From: Pseudomonas pharyngis
Lineage (GTDB): Bacteria > Pseudomonadota > Gammaproteobacteria > Pseudomonadales > Pseudomonadaceae
Assembly (NCBI RefSeq): GCF_021602345.1
Contig: NZ_BQID01000009.1
Span: forward strand, 1-64,000
Direction: 5' to 3'
DNA: 64,000 nucleotides
Positions within the stretch are counted from its first letter, which is position 1; every line of letters begins with the position of its first letter. Below, piece after piece: positions 8,244-16,884 of this stretch. A program made the position numbers and the translations under genes. The notes beneath the pieces were generated by a model. That model was not told where the DNA came from, searched no databases, and was given only the letters and a program-made list of their open reading frames with translations.

Positions 8244-10568
8244 TTAATTCATCCAGCCCTTGACCCAATCCATCACCGACTCGCCCGATGCCGGGCTTTC
8301 GCCCGCACAGGAGGCGCCGGGTGGCGGTTCGCTGCCGCGAATATACGGCATCTGCACGGCGCCCGGACAGTTGGCATCGGAGCCTTGGCCGGTACGCGAA
8401 TCGACCCAGGCCTGCACCACGTTATCCGGCTGCGGCATGTCCAGCGGCAGCGGATCGGCCTTGCGCATGAAACTGGTCCAGACCTGCAACGCACCGGTGG
8501 CCCCGGTGAACGGCGTCTTGCCGTTGTCGTCGCGGCCGAGCCAGACCACCGCCAGCAGATCCTGGCTGAAGCCGGCAAACCAGCTGTCGCGCGAATCGTT
8601 ACTGGTGCCGGTCTTGCCCGCCAGTGTCAGGGTTCTTGGCAACACGTTATAAACCGAACTGCCGGTGCCTTCACGCATGACCCGCTGCATGGCGTTCTGG
8701 ATCAGGTAGATCGAGGCCGGATCGAAACGCTGCTCGATCTGGAACGGATAACGCTTGAGCGGTTCGCCGTCGGCAGTCAGCACGCTGCGAATCCCGCGCA
8801 TCGGCGTATTGAAACCACCGTTGGCCAGCGTCTGATACATGGTCGCGACTTCAATCGGGGTCATGCCGCCCGCACCGAGCAGCATCGAAGGGAACGCCGG
8901 AAACTCGCGGGTCACGCCCAGGCGACCCAGCGTCTTGAGGACATTCGGAACGCCAACCGCCAGACCGAGGCGCGAGGTCGACAGGTTGTAGGAATGTGCC
9001 AGCCCCTGATACAGGAACACCGTACCGTGGGAGCGACGGTCATAGTTCTGCGGTTTCCAGACCTGACCATCCGCACCCTTGATTGAAAGCGGCTCGTCCG
9101 ACAGCCAACTGGTCAACGTGTACTGGCTCGGCTTCTCCAGCGCCGTCAGGTAAACCGCCGGCTTGATCAGCGAGCCGATCGGCCGCACCGCGTCCAGTGC
9201 GCGGTTGAAACCGGCAAAACTCGCCTGACGGCTGCCGATCATGGCCTGGACTTCACCGGTTTCCGGATTGGTGACGACCATCGCCGCTTCCACGTCGTCG
9301 GAACCCTTGCGACCGGACAGACGCTTGAAGGTGTCGTTGACCGACGCTTCGGCTTTCATCTGCAGGATCGGATCGAAGCTGGTGAAAATCCGCAGGCCTT
9401 CTTCGGTCAAGTCTTCGTCGCGGTAGTCTTCACGCAACTGGCGTTTGACCAGATCGATGAAGCCCGGAAACGAACTGTCGGCCAGCTTGCCGCGCGTGGT
9501 TACGCCCAGCGGCATTTTCTTCGCGGCAGCCACCTGCTCGGCGGAGGCGACCCCCTGCTGCTCAAGCACATCGAGCACCAGATTGCGTCGCTCCAGCGCC
9601 CGCTCCGGATTGCGGCGCGGGTTGTAATAGGACGGACCTTTGACCATCCCGACCAACAGCGCGACCTGGTGCAGCTTCAGCTCAGACAAAGGCTGGGCAA
9701 AGAAAAACTGGCTGGCCAGACCGAAACCGTGCACCGCTCGCTGACCGTCCTGACCGACAAAGACTTCGTTGAGGTAAGCCTCGAGGATTTCCTTTTTGTC
9801 GTAATGCAGCTCGAGCAGCATCGCCATCATCGCTTCGGTGAGCTTGCGGGTCAGGCTGCGTTCGTTGGTGAGGTAGAAGTTCTTGACCAGTTGCTGGGTC
9901 AGCGTACTGCCGCCCTGAGTCATCTTGCCGCCCGAGGTGTTGACCCAGACTGCGCGGGCAATCGATTTCGGCGATACGCCCCAGTGGCTGTAGAAATCCC
10001 GGTCTTCCACGGCGACCAGGGTTTCCAGCAGGTACGGCGGCACCTGATCGAGTTTGATCAGAATCCGGTCTTCAAGGTTTTTCGGGTAGATACCGCCGAT
10101 CATCAACGGCTCCAGGCGTACCACGGAGAGCTTCGAACCGTTGGTCGCCGAGAGTTCGGCCACGTAATCGCCGGAGAACCGCACGCGCACTGGCTGCGGT
10201 TTCTCGAGGCCTTCATAGAATTGGAAGCCACGGGTATTCAGATCAACCGTGTTGCCATTGACCGCCGCCGCGCCGGGACCGTTGCTCACGGCTTCGCGGC
10301 GATAGCCCAGGGCATCGAGTTCGGTGAGGAAATCGTCCTTGCTCAGCTTTTGTCCGACGAACAGCTCAAGCGGGCGCGCATACACCTTGGCCGGGATGGT
10401 CCAGCGCTTGCCGGAGAACTTCTCCTGCACCACGGCATCGAGGTAAACGGCGAAGCCGGCCAGCACCACAAGGCCGACCAGACTGAGTTTAAGGGCCCAG
10501 CCCAACCATGGGCGCAGGCCCCGGGAAGCTGGTTTTTTAGGGGTACGGGGGGATCGAGTACGAGTCAT
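8244..10568 (-). CDS. mrcB: Penicillin-binding protein 1B, bifunctional peptidoglycan synthase
   Basis: This 774-residue class A PBP polymerises lipid II into glycan strands and cross-links them. Order of parts: a basic cytoplasmic tail, a membrane anchor (about 21-43), a UB2H-like domain (about 65-150), the GT51 glycosyltransferase with catalytic Glu188 in VEDRDF and the QGGSTLTQQL motif near 218-227, then the transpeptidase with S466-x2-K469, S527-Y-N529 and K653-T-G. All catalytic residues are present. A consensus TATAAT lies only 8 nt upstream of the ATG with no Shine-Dalgarno between, so the mRNA may be almost leaderless, or translation may start further in. It heads the operon with the TPR lipoprotein and yqcC. 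Confidence 0.97.
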   Translation of the reverse strand: MTRTRSPRTPKKPASRGLRPWLGWALKLSLVGLVVLAGFAVYLDAVVQEKFSGKRWTIPAKVYARPLELFVGQKLSKDDFLTELDALGYRREAVSNGPGAAAVNGNTVDLNTRGFQFYEGLEKPQPVRVRFSGDYVAELSATNGSKLSVVRLEPLMIGGIYPKNLEDRILIKLDQVPPYLLETLVAVEDRDFYSHWGVSPKSIARAVWVNTSGGKMTQGGSTLTQQLVKNFYLTNERSLTRKLTEAMMAMLLELHYDKKEILEAYLNEVFVGQDGQRAVHGFGLASQFFFAQPLSELKLHQVALLVGMVKGPSYYNPRRNPERALERRNLVLDVLEQQGVASAEQVAAAKKMPLGVTTRGKLADSSFPGFIDLVKRQLREDYRDEDLTEEGLRIFTSFDPILQMKAEASVNDTFKRLSGRKGSDDVEAAMVVTNPETGEVQAMIGSRQASFAGFNRALDAVRPIGSLIKPAVYLTALEKPSQYTLTSWLSDEPLSIKGADGQVWKPQNYDRRSHGTVFLYQGLAHSYNLSTSRLGLAVGVPNVLKTLGRLGVTREFPAFPSMLLGAGGMTPIEVATMYQTLANGGFNTPMRGIRSVLTADGEPLKRYPFQIEQRFDPASIYLIQNAMQRVMREGTGSSVYNVLPRTLTLAGKTGTSNDSRDSWFAGFSQDLLAVVWLGRDDNGKTPFTGATGALQVWTSFMRKADPLPLDMPQPDNVVQAWVDSRTGQGSDANCPGAVQMPYIRGSEPPPGASCAGESPASGESVMDWVKGWMN

Positions 10569-10576
10569 GGCGGCGG

Positions 10577-10604
10577 ATTATACGCACTTTATTCATACTC
10601 AACA
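10577..10604 (-). promoter_or_regulatory. Candidate sigma-70 promoter of mrcB, very close to the start codon
   Basis: On the minus strand a perfect TATAAT (10577-10582) sits 8 nt upstream of the mrcB ATG. The best -35 is weak (TGTTGA, 10599-10604, 16-nt spacer). The expected transcript start would be about 2 nt before the ATG. The -10 match is clear; its use as promoter is inferred. Confidence 0.5.
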
Positions 10605-10619
10605 GGAGCGCTCCGAGGT

Positions 10620-10647
10620 TTGCGTCGGGCTGGCGAGCGGCCATAAT
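10620..10647 (+). promoter_or_regulatory. Candidate sigma-70 promoter for the phosphotransferase/ATPase fusion gene
   Basis: TTGCGT (10620-10625), a 16-nt spacer and CATAAT (10642-10647), placed about 40 bp before the GTG start at 10687. Divergent from the mrcB promoter. Confidence 0.5.
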
Positions 10648-10686
10648 GAGCGCCTTGAATTTCCCCCAGTCTCTGAAGGATCGTCC

Positions 10687-12243
10687 GTGAGCCAGTCCCT
10701 GATCGCTGCCCTGCAAAACCCGGCCCTCTACCCGCATCCCGTCGAAGGGTTCCAGGTCATCGAAACCCATATCTCGTGGGTGCTGCTCACCGGTCCCTAC
10801 GCTTATAAAGTGAAGAAACCGGTGAATTTCGGATTCCTCGACTTCACCAGCCTCGACTCCCGCGAGCACTTCTGCGGTGAAGAGCTGCGCCTTAACCAGC
10901 GCCTCACCGAAGATTTGTATTTGGAAGTGATTCCAGTGACCGGCAGCGCCGAAGCCCCGCAACTGGGTGGCGAAGGCCCGGCCATCGAATACGTGCTGAA
11001 AATGCGCCAGTTCCCGCAGACCGGCCTGCTCAGCACCCTGCAAGCCAACGGCGAGCTGACCACCGCGCACATCGACGCGATGGCCGAGCAGATCGCCCGC
11101 TTCCACCTCAACGCGCCGAAAGTCCCGACCGAGCACGATGCCGGCACGCCTGACAGCGTGATGGCGCCGGTGCGTCAGAACTTCGAACAGATCCTGCCTT
11201 TCCTCAGCGACAAGAATGACCTGCTGCAACTCGACGCCCTGCAAGCGTGGGCTGAAAGCAGCTTCGATCGCCTCAAGCCGCTGTTCGCCCAGCGCAAGGC
11301 CGACGGCTTCACTCGCGAGTGCCACGGTGACATTCACCTGGGCAACGCCACGCTGATCGACGGCAAAGTCGTGATCTTCGACTGCATCGAATTCAACGAA
11401 CCGTTCCGCTTCACCGACGTCTGGGCCGACACCGGTTTCCTGGCAATGGACCTGGAAGACCGTGGCCTGAAATCCCTCGCCCGTCGCTTCATCAGCCAGT
11501 ACCTGGAACTGACCGGCGACTATCAAGGCCTGGAAGTGCTGAACTTCTACAAGGCTTACCGCGCATTAGTACGTGCGAAAGTCGCACTGTTCAGCATGCC
11601 GGCCGATGCCACTCCGGTGCAGCGCGCCACCACCCTGCGCCAGTACCGCAACTACGCCAACCTGGCGGAAAGCTACAGCACCATTCCTTCGCGCTTCATG
11701 GCGATCACCCATGGCGTTTCCGCGGTCGGTAAAAGCCACGTGGCCATGCGTCTGGTCGAAGCGCTGGGCGCGATCCGCCTGCGCTCCGATGTCGAGCGCA
11801 AACGCCTGTTCGGCGAGCAAACCGTTGCCAATGATGTTCAGGCCGGGATCTACAGCGCCGATGCCAGCACCGCGACTTATGCTCGCCTGCATGAAATCGC
11901 CGAAGTGATCCTGCACGCCGGTTTCCCGGTGGTGATCGACGCCACTTACCTCAAGCGCGAACAACGCGACAACGCCGCCAAGGTTGCCGAAGCCACCGGC
12001 GCGCCATTCCTGATCCTCGACTGCAATGCTCCGCAGGCAGTGATCGAGAGCTGGCTGGCGATTCGTCAGGCAGACAAAAAGGATCCGTCCGACGCGACCC
12101 TTGCCGTGATCGAAGCGCAACAAGCCAACCGCGAAGCCCTGACCCCGGAAGAAATCCTGCGCAGCAAACGCGTGCAGACCAATGAATCCGGCACCCTGGA
12201 CACCGTCGTGGCGCAAATCCGCCAGCGCCTGCCAGGCCTGTAA
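10687..12243 (+). CDS. Fusion of an aminoglycoside-phosphotransferase-like domain and a P-loop kinase/ATPase domain
   Basis: This 518-residue protein has two parts. The N-terminal ~320 residues are APH-like, with a kinase-type HGDIHLGN motif followed by FDCIEFN, the expected catalytic loop and metal aspartate. The C-terminal ~170 residues form an AAA_33-type P-loop kinase with Walker A GVSAVGKS and the helical pattern of zeta-toxin/gluconokinase-like kinases. The GTG at 10687 is chosen because AAGGA lies 6 nt upstream, whereas the frame open from 10567 overlaps mrcB. The two-domain family is widespread in proteobacteria, but I know of no established substrate. Orthologues in Pseudomonas sit beside mrcB. 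Confidence 0.9.
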   Translation: MSQSLIAALQNPALYPHPVEGFQVIETHISWVLLTGPYAYKVKKPVNFGFLDFTSLDSREHFCGEELRLNQRLTEDLYLEVIPVTGSAEAPQLGGEGPAIEYVLKMRQFPQTGLLSTLQANGELTTAHIDAMAEQIARFHLNAPKVPTEHDAGTPDSVMAPVRQNFEQILPFLSDKNDLLQLDALQAWAESSFDRLKPLFAQRKADGFTRECHGDIHLGNATLIDGKVVIFDCIEFNEPFRFTDVWADTGFLAMDLEDRGLKSLARRFISQYLELTGDYQGLEVLNFYKAYRALVRAKVALFSMPADATPVQRATTLRQYRNYANLAESYSTIPSRFMAITHGVSAVGKSHVAMRLVEALGAIRLRSDVERKRLFGEQTVANDVQAGIYSADASTATYARLHEIAEVILHAGFPVVIDATYLKREQRDNAAKVAEATGAPFLILDCNAPQAVIESWLAIRQADKKDPSDATLAVIEAQQANREALTPEEILRSKRVQTNESGTLDTVVAQIRQRLPGL

Positions 12244-12253
12244 GAAACTATTT

Positions 12254-12285
12254 CGGCCGTGAAGCCCTCGCTCGCTTCACGGCCG
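12254..12285 (+). terminator. Stem-loop after the phosphotransferase/ATPase gene
   Basis: A 12-bp perfect stem (CGGCCGTGAAGC / GCTTCACGGCCG) with an 8-nt loop lies 10 bp after the stop codon. No good T-run follows, so termination efficiency is uncertain. Confidence 0.55.
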
Positions 12286-12334
12286 TCAAATAGCGGCACT
12301 ATACTGGCGTCATAAAACCAACAGGTGATTTGAC

Positions 12335-12679
12335 ATGAGCCAGCCGAAACTTCTCGACACCCCGCTTTATGCCTTGCTGCACAAAGACGACATCACAGGT
12401 TTCAACAATGAACGGCCGAAAGACGGCCCGATCGACATGGTCGGCGGTGATTTTCGTGGTCTCGACCTGCGTGAACTGAACGCCGATGGCGTGGACTTCA
12501 GGGACGCCTACTTCCGTTCCGCCGACCTGCGCGGCATCGACTTTCGCAACGCTTCGCTGGAGGGCGCAAGCCTGGCCCACGCGCAGATTTCCGGGGCCTA
12601 CTTCCCGCCGGAGCTGAGTGCCGACGAAATCCTGATGTCGATGAATTTCGGTACGCGCCTGCGTTATCGCACTCGCTGA
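12335..12679 (+). CDS. Pentapeptide-repeat protein
   Basis: This 114-residue cytoplasmic protein has a central run of A(D/N)LXX-like pentapeptides from about residue 47 to 90 (for example DFRGLDLREL, VDFRDAYF, SADLRGIDF, NASLEGASL). These would fold as a short right-handed beta-helix. The array is only about eight or nine repeats, shorter than in gyrase-protecting pentapeptide proteins of the Qnr/MfpA type, so that function is not inferred. A GGTGATTTG stretch precedes the ATG. It stands alone, followed by a 9-bp stem-loop at 12700-12726. Confidence 0.87.
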   Translation: MSQPKLLDTPLYALLHKDDITGFNNERPKDGPIDMVGGDFRGLDLRELNADGVDFRDAYFRSADLRGIDFRNASLEGASLAHAQISGAYFPPELSADEILMSMNFGTRLRYRTR

Positions 12680-12901
12680 AGCTTTTAAAAACCTGAACCG
12701 TCCAGCGCCCCCGCTTTGCGCTGGACTGCGTGCTATTGGTAATTCTCCCTCGCCCTGCTCAGTGCTGATTCATCAGCGAAAAACTGACGTTTCTTAGAAG
12801 CGTTTGCGTCGAAGCCGACCAAACAACCACGCTTTTCCTACTGATGGCTACACTCCTGAGAAGCTCGCCCACGCACCATTCGGCCGTCGCAAGGAGGCTT
12901 G

Positions 12902-13174
12902 ATGAATGATGAACTGCAACACCTGAAGAATCTTGGCAAGACGTCGGCGCAATGGCTGCATGCCGTGGGCATCCATAGCGCCTCCGACTTGCGTCGCCTG
13001 GGCGCGGTGGATGCCTACCGGGCCGTGCGTACCCGCGGGTTCCGGGCGTCGAAGGTGTTGTTGTACGCGATCGAAGGAGCACTGATGGATGTGCACTGGA
13101 ACGACATTCCCGCCGAACGCAAGGATGCGCTGAACAAGCAACTGGAAGCCATTTCCTCTCGCCACAAGAACTGA
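12902..13174 (+). CDS. TfoX/Sxy C-terminal domain protein
   Basis: This 90-residue protein corresponds to the TfoX C-terminal domain alone, a helix-hairpin-helix-like fold. The diagnostic beginning is LKNLGKTSAQWLHAVGI, then VDAYRAVRTRGFRASK and ALYAIEG-like text. Full-length TfoX/Sxy proteins regulate competence with CRP; stand-alone C-domains have no established role. AAGGAGG lies 4 nt before ATG 12902. The upstream TTG at 12899 is less likely. It lies 15 bp before the cyclic-nucleotide-binding gene and is probably co-transcribed with it, in the same order as in P. aeruginosa. Confidence 0.88.
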   Translation: MNDELQHLKNLGKTSAQWLHAVGIHSASDLRRLGAVDAYRAVRTRGFRASKVLLYAIEGALMDVHWNDIPAERKDALNKQLEAISSRHKN

Positions 13175-13189
13175 CGGGCACTGACCGCC

Positions 13190-13981
13190 ATGTACCTGCT
13201 CGGGGAACAATCGGCCAAGGCCGATGCATTGATCAACCACTTGCAGAGCTTGCCTGCGCAATGGCTCGAAGGCCTGGCGCCGTGCGGGCCGGCGCTGGAA
13301 CTGGAAGCCACGGATGATTTGCTGACACGCTTGCCGGACGACCAATTGTTCTTGCTCACGCAAGGTGTCATCACCGGCAGAGTGAGCGGTCGCGGTCTGT
13401 TCTATTGGCATGAGGGGGACCTCATCGGCCTGCAGCAGGGGCCGGAATGGGCTGATTGCGCCTTGGGCACGGATAACCCGCTGACGTTGCTGCCCTATCG
13501 ACGAAGTGATTTGTTTCAGCATGTGTATAGCGATTCATCTCGCTCGGAGCAGTTTCTGCGCTACCTGCTGGGGCAAATGGCGCTGCTGGCCCACGCCGTT
13601 GCCGAGTTCAAGCCACGTGAGTTTCGCAGCACCAATGGGTTCAAGCGTGTCGAGGCCGGAGACGTTCTGATACGCCAGGGCGATGTCGCTGACCATGTAT
13701 TCGTGATTATCGAAGGACACGCCGAAGCCTTTGTTAATGGGCACAAGGTAGGCGATGTGCCCAAGGATGAGATCTTCGGCGCAATGGCTGTATTCACTGG
13801 CGAACCGCGCAACGCAACGGTCATTGCCCGGGAAGCGAGCACGGTGATGCTGATTCCCGGCGATCAGTTTCTGAGCATGACCCGCACCAATCCGAAAATC
13901 GCCCACAGCCTGATCGAAAGCATGGCGCGGCGTATCGACCAGCTCAACAAGCAGCTCACGGGATTTAACAGCCAGAACTGA
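13190..13981 (+). CDS. Cyclic-nucleotide-binding domain protein, CbpA-like
   Basis: This 263-residue protein has an N-terminal domain of about 120 residues without clear relatives and a C-terminal cNMP-binding beta-barrel (about 140-255). No helix-turn-helix follows, so it is not a CRP-type transcription factor. The phosphate-binding cassette reads FGAMAVFTGEPRNATV: the PR-x-A-T part is intact, but Ala replaces the usual Glu of the FGE motif that contacts the ribose. Ligand identity is therefore uncertain. The gene matches by position the P. aeruginosa cbpA gene (between tfoX-like and prrF). Direct partners are not visible from sequence. Confidence 0.85.
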   Translation: MYLLGEQSAKADALINHLQSLPAQWLEGLAPCGPALELEATDDLLTRLPDDQLFLLTQGVITGRVSGRGLFYWHEGDLIGLQQGPEWADCALGTDNPLTLLPYRRSDLFQHVYSDSSRSEQFLRYLLGQMALLAHAVAEFKPREFRSTNGFKRVEAGDVLIRQGDVADHVFVIIEGHAEAFVNGHKVGDVPKDEIFGAMAVFTGEPRNATVIAREASTVMLIPGDQFLSMTRTNPKIAHSLIESMARRIDQLNKQLTGFNSQN

Positions 13982-14045
13982 AGCCCTGTTCACGGGGCGT
14001 TTACGCCATTGCCGGGACAAAACGACAAAAATGAAAAAACAGCAG

Positions 14046-14077
14046 TTGACTCGCTAATGAGAATCGCTATGATTATC
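14046..14077 (+). promoter_or_regulatory. PrrF promoter with overlapping Fur box
   Basis: TTGACT (14046-14051), a 16-nt spacer and TATGAT (14068-14073) form a sigma-70 promoter. The 19-mer at 14059-14077 (GAGAATCGCTATGATTATC) matches 13 of 19 positions of the classical Fur box and covers the spacer and -10. Iron-bound Fur would block transcription. Confidence 0.85.
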
Positions 14078-14079
14078 AC

Positions 14080-14193
14080 AACTGATCGCGAGATCAGTCG
14101 ATATTCTGAAAAGCCCTTGGTTCGGACTCTCAGATTATCTCCTCATCAGGCTAATCACGGTTATTTGACCCGGTTTTTACCGGGTCTTTTTTT
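14080..14193 (+). ncRNA. prrF: PrrF iron-responsive small RNA, single copy
   Basis: About 114 nt from a predicted start at 14080 to the end of a rho-independent terminator (stem GACCCGG/CCGGGTC at 14167-14186 plus T7). The conserved antisense core is present: GGACTCTCAGATTATCTCC followed by TCATCAGGCTAATCACGG, which in PrrF pairs with mRNAs of iron-containing proteins such as sodB, acnA and sdh. A 5' hairpin (CTGATCGCGAGATCAG) is also typical. It sits between the cbpA-like gene and phuW, as in P. aeruginosa. P. aeruginosa has two tandem copies there; only one is seen here. Protein frames drawn across it are artefacts. Confidence 0.93.
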
Positions 14194-14206
14194 GCCTGTG
14201 GAAAAG

Positions 14207-15058
14207 TCATTCCTTGCCGAACTGCTTACGCATCTGCGCGCAATAATCCGGTTTCGGCGTGGCTGGGGTGAGCCAGACATAATCAGCCATCGCCGCCGTA
14301 ACCCCACTGCCCTGCTCCGCCAGCATCAACACCGTCGGCGCTTGCGGCGCGCCCAGATCCAGCACATGCAGCGGCACCCCGACATCTTTGCGCGCGTGAT
14401 ACGCACCCGCCAGTAACAAGGCAGGCGCAGGCGCTGCCAGCAAACGCGAGGCCATGCGCCGATCCCGCTGTTGCTGAACGGCCAGCATCGCCGGCATTTG
14501 TGATGACGGCAGCAAGCCGCAGTGAGAATCGCCGATCTGCTCCAACAGCGTCTCTTTCACAGATTTGGCATTGCTGCGCTCACCGCTCAGAACCGGAGGA
14601 TCGCGATAGAACGCGCGGATTTCGATGTTATAGAGGTTCGCCGCCAGCAACTGCCAGGATTGCGTCAGGGCGAACCGCACAATCGGTCCGTAGAGATTCC
14701 AGTCCCAACCCTCCTGCCAGGCCAATGCAGCAGGAAGATCAGCCGGTGGCGTTGACGCATGTCGTACGTCATCAACCCGCGACTGTTGATCGGGTGTCAG
14801 CATTTCCAACAGGAGACTGCCCTGGGGCCGCGCCTTTTCCAGGTTCTGTAACAGCCACAATTGAAGGGCATGGTGATCAGCGTTGTCATGCTGCTCACCA
14901 ACAATCACCTGCGATGGACTGCTCAACCGAGCCAGTAATTGCTGCGCCGTCAGATGCTCGCCGCTGCGCAAATCACGGATCTCGCCCACGACCGGGGGCG
15001 CCGCAACATGCTGGCAACCTGCAAGCCACAACACCGCCAACAGCAAAATCCCGCGCAT
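14207..15058 (-). CDS. phuW: PhuW, ChaN-family haem/iron-regulated lipoprotein
   Basis: This 283-residue lipoprotein has lipobox LAGC (Cys15) and a ChaN domain. The diagnostic motif is VIVGEQHDNADHHALQLWLL around residues 51-70. ChaN of Campylobacter binds two haem groups on the outer membrane, and the Pseudomonas phuW family is assumed to help haem handling. It is the last gene of phuTUVW, with phuV ending 21 bp upstream. It converges on PrrF, whose terminator lies only 13 bp from its stop. Confidence 0.9.
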   Translation of the reverse strand: MRGILLLAVLWLAGCQHVAAPPVVGEIRDLRSGEHLTAQQLLARLSSPSQVIVGEQHDNADHHALQLWLLQNLEKARPQGSLLLEMLTPDQQSRVDDVRHASTPPADLPAALAWQEGWDWNLYGPIVRFALTQSWQLLAANLYNIEIRAFYRDPPVLSGERSNAKSVKETLLEQIGDSHCGLLPSSQMPAMLAVQQQRDRRMASRLLAAPAPALLLAGAYHARKDVGVPLHVLDLGAPQAPTVLMLAEQGSGVTAAMADYVWLTPATPKPDYCAQMRKQFGKE

Positions 15059-15079
15059 ACACTCACCTCGATGACGAAA

Positions 15080-15847
15080 TCAGCGGGCGATGATCAGCGG
15101 ATGCCCGCGCTCCGGGTGCGGCTGCACCAGCACTTCCAGACCGAACACCGCCTTCAGCGATTCCGGACGCAATACCTGCTGCGGCGTGCCCAGCGCAACC
15201 GGGCGCCCGCCTTCCAGCAGCAGGATGCGATCACAATAGCGCGCCGCCAGATTCAGATCATGCAGGATCACCAGCACCGCCGCGCCGCGATCGGCAAATT
15301 CGCGCACCGCTTGCAGCGTCGTGTGTTGATGCAACGGATCAAGCATCGAGGTCGGCTCATCAAGCAGCAGAGTCTGCCCCGCCTGCCCCGGCCAGAGTTG
15401 CGCCAGCACCCGCGCCAGATGCACCCGTTGACGCTCGCCGCCGGACAGCGCCAGATAACTGCGGCCACTCAGGTGCCCGGCATCGGCCGCCCGTAATGCG
15501 GCAGCGACGATCTCGTCGTCGCGCACCCGCCCGCTCTGATAAGGCAGACGCCCCATGCCAACCACTTCCTCAACACGAAAGGCGAAATCCAGGGTCGACA
15601 CCTGCGGCAACACCGCCAGCCGCTGGGCGCGCTGAGTGCCGCTCCAATGACTCAAGGCCTCACCGTCCAGCAGCACTTCCCCCTCGTGCGCGCTCAACTC
15701 GCCGCACAACGCGCCGAGCAAGGTACTTTTACCAGCGCCATTCGGCCCCAGCACGCCAAGCACTTCGCCCGGTTCGAGTTGCAGGCTGACGTCGGCCAGA
15801 ACGGTCTTGCGGCCACGGCGGATGTGCAGATTGTGCGCACGCAGCAT
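15080..15847 (-). CDS. phuV: Haem ABC transporter ATP-binding protein
   Basis: This 255-residue ATPase has Walker [10 protein letters not shown] (about residues 37-45), signature LSGGERQRV and Walker B LLLDEPTS. It powers haem import through PhuU. The ATG at 15847 is chosen because it overlaps the phuU stop (TGATG) and begins [12 protein letters not shown] like other HmuV/PhuV proteins. The longer open frame to 16258 lies inside phuU and is an artefact. It belongs to the FecE/BtuD-like family, and haem specificity is inferred from the operon. Confidence 0.95.
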   Translation of the reverse strand: MLRAHNLHIRRGRKTVLADVSLQLEPGEVLGVLGPNGAGKSTLLGALCGELSAHEGEVLLDGEALSHWSGTQRAQRLAVLPQVSTLDFAFRVEEVVGMGRLPYQSGRVRDDEIVAAALRAADAGHLSGRSYLALSGGERQRVHLARVLAQLWPGQAGQTLLLDEPTSMLDPLHQHTTLQAVREFADRGAAVLVILHDLNLAARYCDRILLLEGGRPVALGTPQQVLRPESLKAVFGLEVLVQPHPERGHPLIIAR

Positions 15848-16884
15848 CAGGCACGCCCTCGCAGCAACAGATAAAGGAAGAACGGCGCGCCGATGAATGC
15901 GGTGACGATACCGATCGGCAGCTCCGCCGGCGCCAGCGCCAGCCGCGCAACCAGATCCGCCAGCAGCAACAGACTGGCGCCGGCCAGCACCGATGCCGGC
16001 AACAACACCCGGTGATCCGGCCCGGCGAGCAAGCGCACCAGATGCGGCACCACCAGCCCGACGAAACCGATCATCCCTGCCGCCGCCACCGCCGCGCCGA
16101 CGCCGAGCGCCGTGCAGAACACCAGTTCGCGCTTGAGCCGTTCGACATCGATCCCCAGATGCCCGGCTTCCGACTCGCCGAGCAACAATGCATTGAGTGC
16201 CGTCGCCCGACGTGGAAGCCAAAGTGCAACACCGGCAGTGATGATCAGCAGCGGCCACAACCGCGCATAGCTCGCGCCGTTAAGGCTGCCCAGGTTCCAG
16301 AACGTCAACGTGCGCAATGTCGCGTCGTCGGCCAGATAGGTAAACAGCCCCACCGCCGAACTGGCCAGCGCGGTCAGGGCAATCCCCGCCAGCAACATGG
16401 TCGCCACATTGGTCTGCCCGTTGCGGCGGCCGAGTCGATAGACCAGCGCAGTTACGCCAAGGCCACCGAGAAACGCGCAAACCGACAGCAGATAAGGCCC
16501 GAACCACTCTGGCAGTCCGCCAAAAAACGAGCCGCCGACGATCGCCACCGCCGCGCCCAGCGCCGCGCCGCTCGAGACGCCAACCAACCCTGGATCGGCC
16601 AGCGGATTGCGAAACAGCCCCTGCATCGCCACACCGGACAGGGCAAGCACGCCGCCGACTGCCAGCCCGAGCAACGTACGCGGCAGACGAATCTGCCCGA
16701 GAATCAGTTCAGCCTGCTCCAGCCCGTCCGGCGCCAACGGCACACCGATCATGCGCAGCGCAGCGCGCAAGGTATCGAACAACGGCAGGCTGACCGGCCC
16801 CAATGCCAGCGACAGCCAGATCGCCAGCAGACACAGCAGGATCAGGCCGATGAACAAGCCACGGGGTTTGACCAGCGAGGTCAT
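15847..16884 (-). CDS. phuU: Haem ABC transporter permease (FecCD family)
   Basis: This 345-residue inner-membrane permease has about nine or ten hydrophobic segments. It carries the FecCD motif G-x-VxxxGxxxQ-like text ([19 protein letters not shown] near residue 80) and the coupling-helix stretch beginning [11 protein letters not shown]. It forms the haem channel with PhuV at its cytoplasmic face and takes substrate from PhuT. It overlaps phuT by a few bases upstream and phuV downstream, so the three are a tight operon. Confidence 0.95.
   Translation of the reverse strand: MTSLVKPRGLFIGLILLCLLAIWLSLALGPVSLPLFDTLRAALRMIGVPLAPDGLEQAELILGQIRLPRTLLGLAVGGVLALSGVAMQGLFRNPLADPGLVGVSSGAALGAAVAIVGGSFFGGLPEWFGPYLLSVCAFLGGLGVTALVYRLGRRNGQTNVATMLLAGIALTALASSAVGLFTYLADDATLRTLTFWNLGSLNGASYARLWPLLIITAGVALWLPRRATALNALLLGESEAGHLGIDVERLKRELVFCTALGVGAAVAAAGMIGFVGLVVPHLVRLLAGPDHRVLLPASVLAGASLLLLADLVARLALAPAELPIGIVTAFIGAPFFLYLLLRGRA

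Noticed and set aside
14009-14416. 135-codon plus-strand ORF after the cbpA-like gene
   Set aside because: It crosses the prrF promoter, sRNA and terminator and runs antisense into phuW.
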